This document shows, piece by piece, positions 53,893 to 64,000 of a DNA stretch of 64,000 nucleotides. The stretch is taken from positions 84,135,071-84,199,070 of the forward strand of contig CATQJL010000001.1 of the NCBI GenBank assembly GCA_958299035.1, written 5' to 3'. Under the pieces are notes generated by a model. That model saw only the letters and a list, made by a program, of their open reading frames with translations, did no database searches and was not told where the DNA came from. Numbering within the stretch: position 1 is the first letter of the stretch; each line of letters begins with the position of its first letter. Position numbers and translations under genes: made by a program. The DNA comes from Cylicocyclus nassatus. Its lineage: Eukaryota > Nematoda > Chromadorea > Rhabditida > Strongylidae.

Positions 53893-56800
53893 TTACATAA
53901 CTTGATGTTGCCTCAGAGGCACTTTTTCATCCTTTGAAGGTGTATAGACCGATGCATTGTCCATAAAGTCCATGTCTTCCAAAAATGGCGCAAAAGCATA
54001 TGGAGTGCCTTTTTCGAGCACCTGAAAGCAAGAACAGGAGTAAACAAATTGGCTAAAGTAGGGGCAGAGTGAAGAGGGGAGTGATGGAAGGAGAAGTATG
54101 AAATTATATAGTTACTAGAACCTTGGCAAATTGACCAATTACACAACCAATTCGTTTTGACGCCGTTTTCGTTATGTAGCAAACTTTCGACCACTTTTCT
54201 GCCTAAACTCCATCGCTTGCATATTTGCTTACCAAACTCATCCACGACTCTGCAAAAAGAGGTGATACGGACCGTATTTTGCGGTACAGAAGCCAGGTGG
54301 ACCCGTTTGGCGCGCAATTTCTGAGGGATCCACTCAACGAATTCGCTCATGCTTTTGCATGGTGGAGTTTTGTGCTGGTAGCATGTGTTGTGCAAAATTT
54401 GGGCCCAGGACGTTTGCTGGAACACGCTCCACAAATTTCGTAACAGACACACAAACACACACACAAAGTCACGTAAACATCCTTAGCCCGTTATTATAAG
54501 TCACTAGCTGGCTTGCCCGGCTCCGCCGGGCCTGCCAGCTAGACCCGTGTACGTATGTTCCGAATAGAAATTTTTATCTCTGAACCGATTGGGACCGAAC
54601 TTTGCACACATACACTTCGGGGCAGGGAGCGTGTCACAGCCCACTTTTCGTTATCGATCGATGTCGATTTTACCGATTTTTTGCAAAATTTGAGCTAGGG
54701 GGCTAGGATTTTGCACAGGGGGGTAATCGAGCATGCTGATCACCCCTTCGGGGTGATCAGCATGCTCGATTACCCCCCTCTGCCAAATCCCAGCCCTCTA
54801 GCTCGAATTTTGCAAAAAATCAATAAAATCGATATCGATCGATAACGAAAAGTAGCCTATGACACGCTCCCTGCCCTGAAGTATATGTGTGCCAAGTTTG
54901 GTCCCGATCGGTTCAGAAATAAAAATTTGTATTCGGAACATACGTACACACATACATACAGACAGACATACAGATGATACATTAGTAGAAAATCGGGAAA
55001 GTGGTAAAGAGAGGAAGATAACTCTGGTATTGATTCGCTCTGGCTTCTGGATTATTCTTGACTCAGACTCTTAACTCGTGTAATTGCACAACTTCTAGTC
55101 TGTCATGCAGCAGGCGAATAGCAATAGAAATTTGGGGGAAAGAAGTCCAACAAAAGTTTACCCAAAAAAATTTGCGCAGAAAAAAGTTCGGAACTCAACG
55201 CCATCAGTTTGTCATTGCTAATATAAAAATCATACAGTTCTGATTATTTTTAAATCTTGGTAAAAATGAGCGTATAATCGTTCGCACTTACCGCTTGATC
55301 TATTTTCCCCAATAAACCAAATCGCGCCAAGGCCTGTAGCTGACTCATTCCAGCTGTAAGCCCAGTGATTCCTTTGTTCATGTTAATGGATTGAGCGAGC
55401 TGAAATATTTCTTAATCATATATATAAAGCTGAATGTCTGTTTGTCTGTCTGTCTGTATGTGTGTACGTATGTTCCGAATAGAAAATTTCATTTCTGAAC
55501 CGATCGGGACCAAACTTAGCACACATACATTTCGGGCCCCGGCGGGTGTCACAGGCTACTTTTCGTCATCGATTGATATCGATTTTAACAATTTTTATCG
55601 ATTTTTTTGCAGAGTTCACCTACGGGGCTGGGAGTTGGCACAGGGGGGTAATCGAGCATGCTGATCACTCCCGTGGGGGGGGGGTGATCAGCATGCTCGA
55701 TTACACCCCTCTGCCAAATTTCAGCCCCCTAGCTCAAATTTTGCAAAAAATCGATAAAATCGACATCGATCGATAACGAAAAGTGGACTGTGACATCCGC
55801 CGGGGCCCGAAGTGTATGTGTGCCAAGTTTGGTCCGGATCGGTTGAGAAATGGAATTTTCTATTCGGAACATACGGCGGAGCCGGGTAAGCCAGCTAGTG
55901 TTGAATATTTAGAAGTGACGATTGAGTATACAGTTTCTATTCACATTCACTTTTAAACTTTGTTTATGCTTGAAAATAGTTGACCCAGAAGTAATTTGTT
56001 ATTGATTTAAATGCATGAAGGTCCTTTTATACGATACCGTAATCCTCGAAAACCTCGAGAACTAGCAGTGAAGCTCAGTTTTTACTACACTCAATTAGTT
56101 TCAAACAAGATTTCCAAGCAAATTAAGTGCATAAATTATGCTATCGTAATCTCTGGAAAATTCTACAGCTTTACTGGATTCAAACAAATACTAAGTAACA
56201 GTGAAATAACAAAACAACACTTTCGCATTAGCTCGACCTTTAGTTTGCTTACTTGCATCATTTTCCCGGCAATTTCCCGCGCTTTTCCCACATGACGACC
56301 CATGTAATGGATATGGTCGATCACTTCAGCAGCCACAAAATCAATGGTAATCGTCACAAGGATAACTCCGAAAACAATAAACACGACGAGGTAGATCACG
56401 TTTATGCTAGGCTAAAATACCAACTACGAGTACGAAGAAGAAACGAATCAAAATGAATAAAAACAGCAAGGAGGCGGAGCTTGCTTGGAGGGACACGGAG
56501 AAATCTGATGAAGAAAAGTGGCAAGCTCCGCCTACTCCAATCCACACTGCATAGAAAAAGCCTGACATGTTCAAAATAATTTTGAGAAATCTAGCGATGA
56601 AACATGTCAGGAAAAATTTTTTTTGACCTACCATTAAATCACCGAATCCAATGGTAAATATCGAGGTAAAACTGAAGTATATTGCATCACGAAATTGTAA
56701 ATCTGCATAGTGATGGAATAACATGCCACCAACGACAGGATATACACATAACACCGATAAAAATAGTCCAGTTGGTACTGCCATAGACTGAAATGAAGAA

Positions 56801-58579
56801 AAAATCAGTAGTATGCAAAAAAAGATCGCAAAACTGCATTACTGCTGCAAGGAGGTATTGTATCCTCCTCACAAAAAAAACGGGACAAAAAACTAACTTG
56901 TGAATCAAAGAATTCAGAACACGAACCCAAAAAACTGCCGCCTCCTTTTTATTTTTTTTTGAAAAAAGCATCACAAATTGCTAAAGCGAGGTCTGCGCCC
57001 TAACATTTGGAAAAATCATTCATTTTACTCGTCGAGATCATTACAAATCTCAAAAACGACGCAAACAACGGTGAAATTAGTTTGTTTTAGCATTACTTAC
57101 ATCTTCAAACCATCTGGTCACACCTTGGCTGATAAATTTTCCGGTATCAGCCATTGTCACTAAGGCTAATGGCATTCCAATCATTCCGTAAATGACCAGC
57201 AGTAGCCTTCCCCATTCAGAAGCTGGGCAGACATTACCGTAACCTGATGTACATTTCGGGATTCTAGTTACTACAAGATGAAGAACTAACCAACTGGGAT
57301 TATAGTAGTCGTGGTGAACAACACAGCTGCTGGAAATGTCCATATATCCTTATCGCTGCTGTTCACATCTGACAGATGAGTTTCGAATACGTGGGCATAG
57401 TGAGGGTTTTCGAACAGTGTCAGCATACTTCCAATGTAGGCATCTACAGTATCCTCAACGTTTTTATTGCTTTCGGTGACATTGGAGAGAAATTCCTGAA
57501 TCATATTTTATGCCGATCATGCAGGATCAAATTCAACTTTCTTCGAAGGCAGTGTCCAGTAGCCGTATTCATCAACGAACCCAGTGGGTTCCGGACCATT
57601 GGTTAGGCTCAACTCATGAAATCTTTATTCACAAAGCTAGTGGGTTCGCGAACCCAGCAGTGCTTTGAGTGAATATCGATTCAACCCAGTGGCACTGTTT
57701 GTGCTTACCCACTGGATAGGGGAACCCACTGGGTTCGTTGATGAATACGGTCACAGGTAATCTGGGTTTCAGATTACGAGGTTATGACTAGGCCATTGTC
57801 GCGGCAGCCCATATGATTCGACCGCGGCCAGAAAATCTATTCATAACCTCTCTCCCAGTACCGTACACTCTTTCCGAGCGGCTCAACAGGCATTATTGAC
57901 TACGGTACTGGGTGAGAGTTTGTAGCGGAATCTTTCGGCCATAAATGATGTGATAGAACACTATCCGAGGGCGGTTTTGGAAATTTACATGGGTGGGGGA
58001 GGGATGAAAGGGGGAGGGCAGAACAGAATGGATTTCTGAATAATTCTCATAAAATCTTCCTGGAATGATTCCCAAATGCGGTCATGGCCCCGAAACTTAC
58101 ATTGAAGATGTTAATAACAAGATTTTTTTTGCAGAGCAGATCTTTCAGAAAGATCTGAGGTACCATTTATAGGTCAAGTAGAGCAGCTTCAAGAAGTTGG
58201 CAAGGTCGCCCCCTCCCCCCCCCCCCCCCCCTCCATCATCTTCTCCATTCTTACCTGGGCTTCCGTATTTTAAGTCCAGGTAATAATTTCCTGGCCACTA
58301 CCTTTATGACTACTCTCTCGAAAATTCCTCTAAAAAACCCACCTCTCTGACTTTCTCAAACATTCTCAATGCCTCTTCTCGTAATTCCAGCTCCACTGGT
58401 CGTTCTATGGTTTGGAATAGCCAAGCTCCAGCTACTATATAAGCAATACAAGTAATGACGAGACCGAAATGAAGGAGAACGGCACGAAGTCGCTGAACGG
58501 AAGTGGAAGAAATGGAATGTTTTAAGATAAAAGCTCTACTCACTAATTTTGCACAGAGCGTGTCGTCATCGTCACCCAT
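53893..58579 (-). CDS. two-pore-domain (TWK-type) potassium channel
   Basis: Eight exons: 58579-58544, 58492-58343, 57495-57291, 57243-57101, 56787-56632, 56411-56253, 55399-55292 and 54021-53893. They join in frame to 361 aa, a usual K2P length. Such channels carry background K+ current in the plasma membrane as dimers. M1 is 'AVLLHFGLVITCIAYIVAGA', followed by 'FQTIERPVE'. The extracellular cap has possible N-glycosylation sites (NVTE, NSSD). P1 ends 'TTTTIIPVGYGN' across the exon 3/4 junction. M2 is 'LLLVIYGMIGMPLALVTMAD', and M3 lies in 'TGLFLSVLCVYPVVGGMLF'. P2 is 'TSIFTIGFGD', and M4 'VIYLVVFIVFGVILVTITI' leads into 'IHYMGRHVGKAREIAG', a typical TWK post-M4 motif. P1 lacks the usual threonine before V/I-GYG. 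Intron 1 (51 nt) has no in-frame stop. The start is the first methionine of a short acidic exon; an upstream exon is possible. Confidence 0.93.
54503..54985. repeat. palindromic CTAGCTGGCTTGCCCGG repeat, copy 2
   Basis: It lies inside the last intron of the channel gene. CTAGCTGGCTTGCCCGGCTC starts it. The arms hold 'TTCCGAATAGAAATTT', 'CACATACACTTCGGGGCAGG' and 'CGTTATCGATCGATGTCGAT', mirrored after a perfect central palindrome built on TGATCAGCATGCTCGATTAC. It ends in ACATACAGACAGACATACAG. Confidence 0.85.
55415..55902. repeat. palindromic repeat, copy 3 (inverted orientation)
   Basis: It occupies the intron between channel exons 6 and 7. It starts with the tail (TATATAAAGCTGAATGTCTG, TCTGTCTGTATG) and ends GCCGGGTAAGCCAGCTAG, so it is inverted relative to the 54.5 kb copy. 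The central TGATCA...GCATGCTCGATTAC palindrome is present, with a G-run in the loop. Confidence 0.85.
57556..57756. repeat. foldback MITE in channel intron 2
   Basis: 'CCGTATTCATCAACGAACCC' at the left pairs with 'GGGTTCGTTGATGAATACGG' at the right. The inner copies 'AGTGGGTTCGCGAACCC' and 'CCCACTGGATAGGGGAACCC' continue the fold. Fragments of the same family lie at 7786-7860 and 5335-5395. Confidence 0.7.
57780..58342. other. remainder of channel intron 2
   Basis: Holds a short hairpin (CTCCCAGTACCGTAC at 57855-57869 against GTACGGTACTGGGTGAG-like sequence at 57902-57917) and a C-run at about 58207-58231. No coding signal is seen. Confidence 0.4.
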
Positions 58580-59201
58580 ATTGGGTAAATTTCGCGTTAG
58601 AAACTTATTTTGCCTATAAATAAGGTCATTACAGGATAAAAAAGCGAAAAAGTAGAAAAAAATTCTTTACGCATTACAATTTGTATTGTATGTGCTTGAG
58701 GAACAAGTAATGAATTTTTTAGAAGTGGTGAGAAAGAAAATGTCAACAAAACTATATTTTTTATTTTCAGCTATATTAATCGGATTTTCTTGATAAGCAA
58801 GGAAAATAGGAGTAGTTCAGTTTTTGTGTTTATAAGAAAATTCTTTATTCTAATAATTATAATAGTCAAGAATTGACACATATTCCTTTTCAGCAAATGT
58901 TCTAATTTCCTTTTTTTCTTCAAAAGAACGTCTTCTAATTTTCTATAAATGCAAAGAGAAGTATTTAATTGGAAGATGATATCAATTTCACTATTCAAAA
59001 TTTGCAAAGTTCCAGTTTGCTAAAAACTTACTTGCTATGGACCTAGGGACTAAGAGGATTCAATCACCGGATGACAGATGACACAAAAAACATATGACCA
59101 TCAAATTTACGAACTCATGAGCATATCGACTTTCTTTTTTGGAGTATTTCATCTGGATTCTCTGAGTTTTTGCTCTTCCGAAATCTTCCTAAGATGTAGT
59201 T
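58580..59201. other. upstream of the channel gene
   Basis: AT-rich. A minus-strand promoter or further 5' exon of the channel should lie here, but I cannot point to one. Confidence 0.35.
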
Positions 59202-59969
59202 TCAGCCAGGGCTCAGTAGAGGTGGCGCTTTCACACGCTGAATATCGTTTTCTTGGGGAGAAGCAAAAGGGAAATTGTAAAATTTTCAGGGAATTTATTG
59301 GACAAGATAGGAAGCAAAGTTTTTTTCATAGCAAGCCCAACTTTGAGGCTTCAGCGTCATTCAACCGCTAACAGATCAATGAACATGTTACAAACAAGAA
59401 ATACCAACTTGTGTTCACACGATTCCTAACGTTTTAAAACACAATCTTTATGCATAATAAATAAATATTAGTTTATTTACAACCAGTAAGCAATATTGAG
59501 ACACCAAATTTGATGTGCACCTTCGCGAAGACGACAAAAAGCAAAGTATGAAAAATTATGAGAAAATTGTGTGAATGAGAGTAGTTGTAAGCTTTTTTAG
59601 GTTGCTCCCGCGCAATCCGGGAGCACGCACTCTGAGGTTGCGCCTAACCCAACAAAGTCATTTTTCTCCCTTCCTCATATAATTTTTCAAAGTTTTCCAC
59701 ATAAATCTATTCTTCAGTTCAAACTCTACCTAGAGTACTTAAATTGAGCCAAAATTCGTTTCCTCTGCTTTGCTATGGCCATTGACGACATTTAAAACCT
59801 CCTTTTTTTCAAGTGTTGCTTTCATTTGCAATTTCGTCACCGTTCGCTGCAGTAAATTTGCCGTACTTCTGCAAAAAAAAAGGTATTTCGTAATCTTCTG
59901 CACTGACAAGGGGGAATTCGTTTTCAAAATTTTTAAATGCCACCTCGTGCTGGGCCATGGTTTCAGCCT
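59202..59969. mobile_element. TIR element, copy 2 of the 12.2-14.8 kb family
   Basis: Left end TCAGCCAGGGCTCAGTAGAG and right end (inverted) GGCTGAAACCATGGCCCAGC share the GGTGGC step with the first copy. Internal blocks 'CACCAAATTTG', 'AAGTATGAAAAATTATGAGA', 'GCTCCCGCGC' and 'CACATAAAT' match 12520-12700. This copy is uninterrupted (about 770 bp) and has no open transposase. Confidence 0.7.
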
Positions 59970-61781
59970 ATAACGGCAGTTTGATGTCTATATTTTCTCA
60001 AAAACGAAGCAGTAAAAATGCAGAAGAAAATCGGACATTTTAGAAGTTCTCCTTTCTCATGTTTAGTAGAAGATAAGTACAGAGCAGAGGTTATTCCTTG
60101 AAATTATTATTAGAAACGTTTTCTTGGCTGAAATTTCTGTAAAATGTAAGGGCGTGAGATTATCCGAAGGCACAATTGTAATACTGTTTTGGCAAAAACA
60201 CTACGACTTAAAAAAAAACTCTGCAGCAAGAAAATTTTCATAAATGGAGCAGCCACGGCGATTCCTTAGAGTTCACTTTGAGCAATGCAGATTTAAGAGT
60301 ACAGAAGTGGGAAGTTTACAATTAATTTCTAAAAGAGAATCGCTTTCTGTAGACATCAAAGAATTCAAATTTTTGCAGAAAAAGGCCGAAATTTTGATCG
60401 CCATTACCCAGCCATTTTGGTCTTTTGCGGAAATTTGAAAAAAATTGGAGTCTTGCAAAAGTACAACTAAATCCTCCGAAACTCTTAACGAGTTGCTGTA
60501 AGGGAACAAAAAACTCTTTGGAAGCCCTAATTCTGGCTACATACGCTCGTCAAAATGCATAGTTGATCCCCTCTTTCAGAAATCTGTGTTTACATTATTT
60601 GAAGATTACTAAGTAGCTTTAATGGCTTACTGGAAGTGGAGCTCAATTTTAACGAAACGAGCAAAAGTACCAAAGCCATGAAAAAGGAAACATGAAATAA
60701 GGCCGCCTACAAAACAGGCCGTTTTTTAAGTTTATTGGACCACAAATAGTGTAATCATAAAGTTACTTTTCCATGTCTGCAAAGACTTGTTAATATTATA
60801 TCCAAAATATTTTGGTTTATGGAAGCTATTGCCGTTCACGTGAAGAAAGCCATCGTAATGTACAGGGATCGTGGAAAAACGTGAGAAAGAAAAAGGTGAA
60901 CAGAATCTTTATTCAACTGAAAGATTGCACTGCGCCATATTCTACCTTGAGTTTCTATACGAAATTCTTTTGAGACACAAAGTTAGCGAGTATTTCTTGC
61001 TTAAGACATCAATTTCCTTGGGTAAATAGCATGAGTTTGAGAAAAACTCGAACGTCAATGAGAATGATGCAAAAGTAACTCATCAGCATAATTCTTACTT
61101 CGTTAGCTTCTATAGAAAGTTGAAAGCCTTAGATAAACCCGGATTTATCAATACGCGCTTCGATGGAAATGACATTTCTGCATAGTCTGTGGTAAAAAAA
61201 ATAATTAGTAAAAAAAATGCGCTACTATCAAAAAAGAAGTGTTATTTTCAATGGGTTAATATAGTTGCTTGTTTTCACTATTTCTGAAACTGTCTTTTAT
61301 ACATTCAGCTGTTTATGGAGTTTTGTTACATTTTAATAATCAATAACTCTGTTAAAGGTGGATGATAAAACTTTTCTAAACGATATTGATGATGTATAGG
61401 CCCACAAAAAATAAAAGCTGTACAATTATCTGATGTTAAGCTGGATAACGTCGCATCATTGAGGTATCTAATTGAATTCTTAGGCAAAAAAAGTAGAGTC
61501 GCATGATAGTGAATCTAAAGCAGAGTTGAAAAAGCTCTATGCATTTGCATAGAAAATGCTATGAAATATACGAGAATAAGAAATGTGAGAAGTCCGTTGG
61601 AAACTACAATTTTGAAAATGAGAACTGCTTCAAATTACTTCAACAAGCGCTACAGACTGCATTTTTAGGTAGAAAAAAAAACAGAAAATAATTCTTTCTT
61701 GCAAATTTACGAGTCATAAGCTTGTTTCAAAAGCAGACCACTTTTTCAACTTTTTCTGTAATTTTTCTTCTCTGTCAAGTC
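59970..61781. other. no supported gene; possible coding traces near the end
   Basis: AT-rich. At 61480-61670 (+) all three frames stay open for stretches, e.g. 'ICIENAMKYTRIRNVRSPLE' and 'NYNFENENCFKLLQQALQ'. One of these may be an upstream exon of the 61.8 kb candidate. The frame and splice sites cannot be decided. Confidence 0.25.
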
Positions 61782-62055
61782 AGCTCTAATCCGCAACGTT
61801 GGACTCCCAAACCTAAAAGAAAACATTTGTTTCTTTTCCTATTTACGTAGATCTTCCAGCCAGCAAATCCAAGATTTGTTCTTTACTGATGAATTTAGAA
61901 GAGATAAATTGGAAGCTGATGAAGAAGAACAACAGGGACAATTAGTGCAGAGAGAAAGAAAGATCGAACTTGTTAAGTTCCCACCCTTGAACTTCAGTTT
62001 CTTAAAGTCAAGAAAAAAATCAAAGGAAAGAAATTTCTCCAAGATTCGCTTTTGA
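61782..62055 (+). CDS. candidate terminal exon of an unrecognised gene
   Basis: After a pyrimidine-rich stretch ending in AAGTCAG, one frame runs without interruption to a TGA at 62053-62055, giving about 90 aa. Recognisable composition includes 'LIRNVGLPNLKENICF', 'SSSQQIQDLFFTDEFRRDKL', an acidic-glutamine run 'EADEEEQQGQ' and a basic C-terminus ('KSRKKSKERNFSKIRF'). Charged, low-complexity composition and codon regularity look protein-coding. The mirror-frame open reading on the minus strand is only its shadow. No homologue is recognised and upstream exons are unresolved, so it may be a fragment. Confidence 0.4.
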
Positions 62056-62106
62056 ACAAAACCTAATATTTTCTGATTTATGTTTGTCTAAATAAGGCTC
62101 TTAAAA

Positions 62107-62545
62107 ATGTTGTTAAGTGAAAATGAGAACCAGGAACTACGACAGCATGCAATACGCTCTTCTGAAGGAATTAAGTTTGGAAGTGAACGGCCCCGAGAAC
62201 AGCGAAAAAACTGGCTAATTTGCTCTCATGAAGCTAAAATTGAACTTTACGGGTGTGAAATTAGTTCCTGACCCTACATTGTTTTTGGAGTCTAATCTTG
62301 AAATTAATTGCCAAAAATTTTATCAGAAAGAATAATCCTGGTAGGCGAAAGCAAGTAGTATAAGAAGTGAGTCCTAGGTCAACTGAGACTTGATCTACGA
62401 GCTGGCAATATACTTCATGCCCCCCGAAAGCTATATCCGGAGTCATAAAAACTTACTACTCACTTACGTTTGCCTTATAGATGTCGTAAGCCCAAAAAGC
62501 AATGGAAGTACTATTTTATGGGATTCGGCCTGGATAAGTCTATGA
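62107..62545 (+). pseudogene. possible Tc1-type transposase relic
   Basis: A 54-codon frame (62107-62271) ends 'RKNWLICSHEAKIELYG'. This resembles the 'W-x-x-V-x-x-SDE-x-K-x-E-L-F-G' catalytic-D region of Tc1 transposases, with the aspartate replaced by histidine. About 210 nt further on, 'SPKSNGSTILWDS' resembles the 'HGGGSVMVWG' motif. The frame is lost between them. The evidence is weak and rests on two short motifs in the expected order. Confidence 0.35.
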
Positions 62546-62799
62546 ATATCCAAGCGCAACATCAGCTGAGGTGCTATTATGCGTAATAGCTTCCGGGTAA
62601 GGAGAATTTTGGCAACGGGTAATGCTTTCGGGCCGGGTCTCACTATACTTAGGTCTTTGGTAAAATAACACGTCGTAAACACATTGATGCTAAAGGAGGC
62701 TGGGACTACAAGGTTCATGTTTCGTTCTTGTGGATTTGGTGTATCTGCTGTGCATCTCCTTATTAGGAAAGGGGTTGCCACGGTAGAGGGGGAGCTCAC

Positions 62800-63811
62800 A
62801 ATACTAAAAAAAAACCTTTTTATAAAAAATCAAAGTGTGTAGTGAGCAAATGACTGAACTACGAAATGCCGGCTACTTATGTGCTTGATATTTTCGAAAT
62901 TACTTATGGACGAGTTCACCTGGACCTTGAGACAGCAATAAAGGGTAAACATCCGGTTGCACTGAGACACTTTCTTGCCACGAGATGAAGTCAAGAGGGC
63001 AATCAAGCTAATGGATGCATTTTTTATGTAAAATGAAATGCGCTCGGCCTCTTAGACAGGAAATTTTCATTTGAGTGCGAAAATTACAGAAAATCTAAAT
63101 TTTGTTACTGCAAATCCTTGGAACATTTTCCCTGCGCATACTAATGAGAATTTGGAGAAGAAGAACTGGTTGCACATTACTGAGGGAGACATATATAAAG
63201 GAAATTGCAATTAAAGGTTGTCCTAGATGAATTCCAAAAAAAAGAAAAATTCGGAATGAATGAATAGATGTCAGCTTAACGTATAAATTTTGTATGAGAC
63301 TTAAAGGTAACTAATCACATTCTGCTCGATGAGTACCAATTTCAAATATGGCCGAGAAGGAAAATAATCAAAAAGCAACACAAAGTTGATCTCAAACTCC
63401 CATACATGCGCAATATTTTTTTCCAAGTACGTGTTATTTTATCCGTCTAGATCATATGTCGCCTGTTGCGTAAAGGACAACTTGCGGAATAGCCATGTGG
63501 TCATAAAAAATGCAAGAACATTTGAATGACAGCCAACGTGAACTTTCACGGGTTTCTGAAGTTTTGAGGCTCGTAGCGTATCACTATATTGAATCAAACA
63601 CGACGAAACACTGAGAAAAATTGTAAATTCGTTCAAAAATACTCTTCATGGGCGAGCATTAGGGATTAGGCTGTTACTCTTTACATTATCAAAAAAAATT
63701 CCAGTCTATCCATATGCACTCTTAGAATTTTTAGCAGAATCACTTAATTGACATCTTCAAGATGAACGATAGAAGGAAAGTTACTCTTTGAAAAACCACA
63801 ACCTGACAACT
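62800..63811. other. no recognisable gene
   Basis: AT-rich. A minus-strand open frame at 62464-62799 just before it has no domain and overlaps the transposase-like traces. Confidence 0.4.
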
Positions 63812-64000
63812 TAGTAAGTCGGAGACTGAGTTTTAGCTCTCAAAAACTTCCCTCTCATTTGACAAGGTGCATCAAATTTTGAAAATGCGTAGATTATGAT
63901 AAGCTACAATGCCTGCTGTTCTGCCAGATTCTGACGTTCCGGAAGGGCTGCAGTAGGTATATGGCATCCGGGGAAAAGTTTCAAAATTCTACAGCTTTGA
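63812..64000. mobile_element. mariner-type MITE cut by the window edge
   Basis: 'ACTTCCCTCTCATTTGACAA', 'GGTGCATCAAATTTTG', 'CCAGATTCTGACGTTC' and 'GTAGGTATATGGCATC' follow the left half of the 32541-33352 element in order. The outer terminus is eroded, and the right half lies beyond the window. Confidence 0.65.

Noticed and set aside
53913..54464. 183-codon minus-strand frame overlapping the channel's last exon
   Set aside because: Only 54021-53893 fits the channel, and in a different frame with a TTTCAG acceptor. The rest is intron sequence open by chance.

Overview
This is eukaryotic nuclear DNA, most probably from a nematode, and a strongylid or hookworm-like parasite is the best guess. 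The reasons are AT-rich intergenic DNA, very short introns (44-51 nt), introns ending in TTTCAG, a TWK-type two-pore K+ channel, and many Tc1/mariner-type elements. The species is inferred. No bacterial-style genes, operons or CRISPR arrays are present. Genes are sparse and most of the window is mobile DNA, much of it nested.

Genes I can support:
- Three paralogues of an unrecognised small secreted six-cysteine protein, each with three exons: 6331-6714 (-), 31317-31686 (+) and 45055-45426 (+). All share a core promoter built on CAGCGCTATAAAA.
- A complete four-exon ChaC-type gamma-glutamylcyclotransferase at 20819-21923 (-).
- A complete eight-exon two-pore-domain potassium channel at 53893-58579 (-), with an unusual first pore signature.
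- A small coiled-coil gene at 52964-53727 (+), ending tail to tail with the channel gene.
- A candidate terminal exon at about 61782-62055 (+).

Layout. 0-8 kb: the first secreted-protein gene, diverged duplicates of its upstream DNA, and foldback repeats. 8.2-12 kb: a Penelope-like retroelement (reverse transcriptase plus GIY-YIG) between inverted repeats, a mariner-type MITE, and a second GIY-YIG fragment. 12.2-14.8 kb: a terminal-inverted-repeat element carrying a 1.66 kb Tc1-type foldback. 15-19 kb: palindromes and mariner-like elements, one split by another repeat whose tail has grown into an ACAT microsatellite. 20.8-21.9 kb: ChaC. 25-31 kb: repeats and an empty mariner-type element. 31.3 kb: the second secreted gene. 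32-37 kb: a broken CR1-type LINE split by two DNA transposons. 40-44 kb: a decayed minisatellite, a tRNA-derived SINE and palindromes. 45 kb: the third secreted gene. 46-52 kb: a GC-rich TIR element, palindromes and a second Tc1-type foldback with its own insertions. 53-58.6 kb: the coiled-coil and channel genes, the latter with palindromes in its introns. 59-64 kb: a TIR element, the candidate exon, a possible Tc1 transposase relic and a MITE cut by the window edge.

The genes do not form one pathway. The coherent biology is the dispersed secreted family, which was copied together with its promoter, plus independent housekeeping and excitability genes in a transposon-rich background. Exon boundaries come from splice signals, reading-frame continuity and paralogue comparison made by eye.
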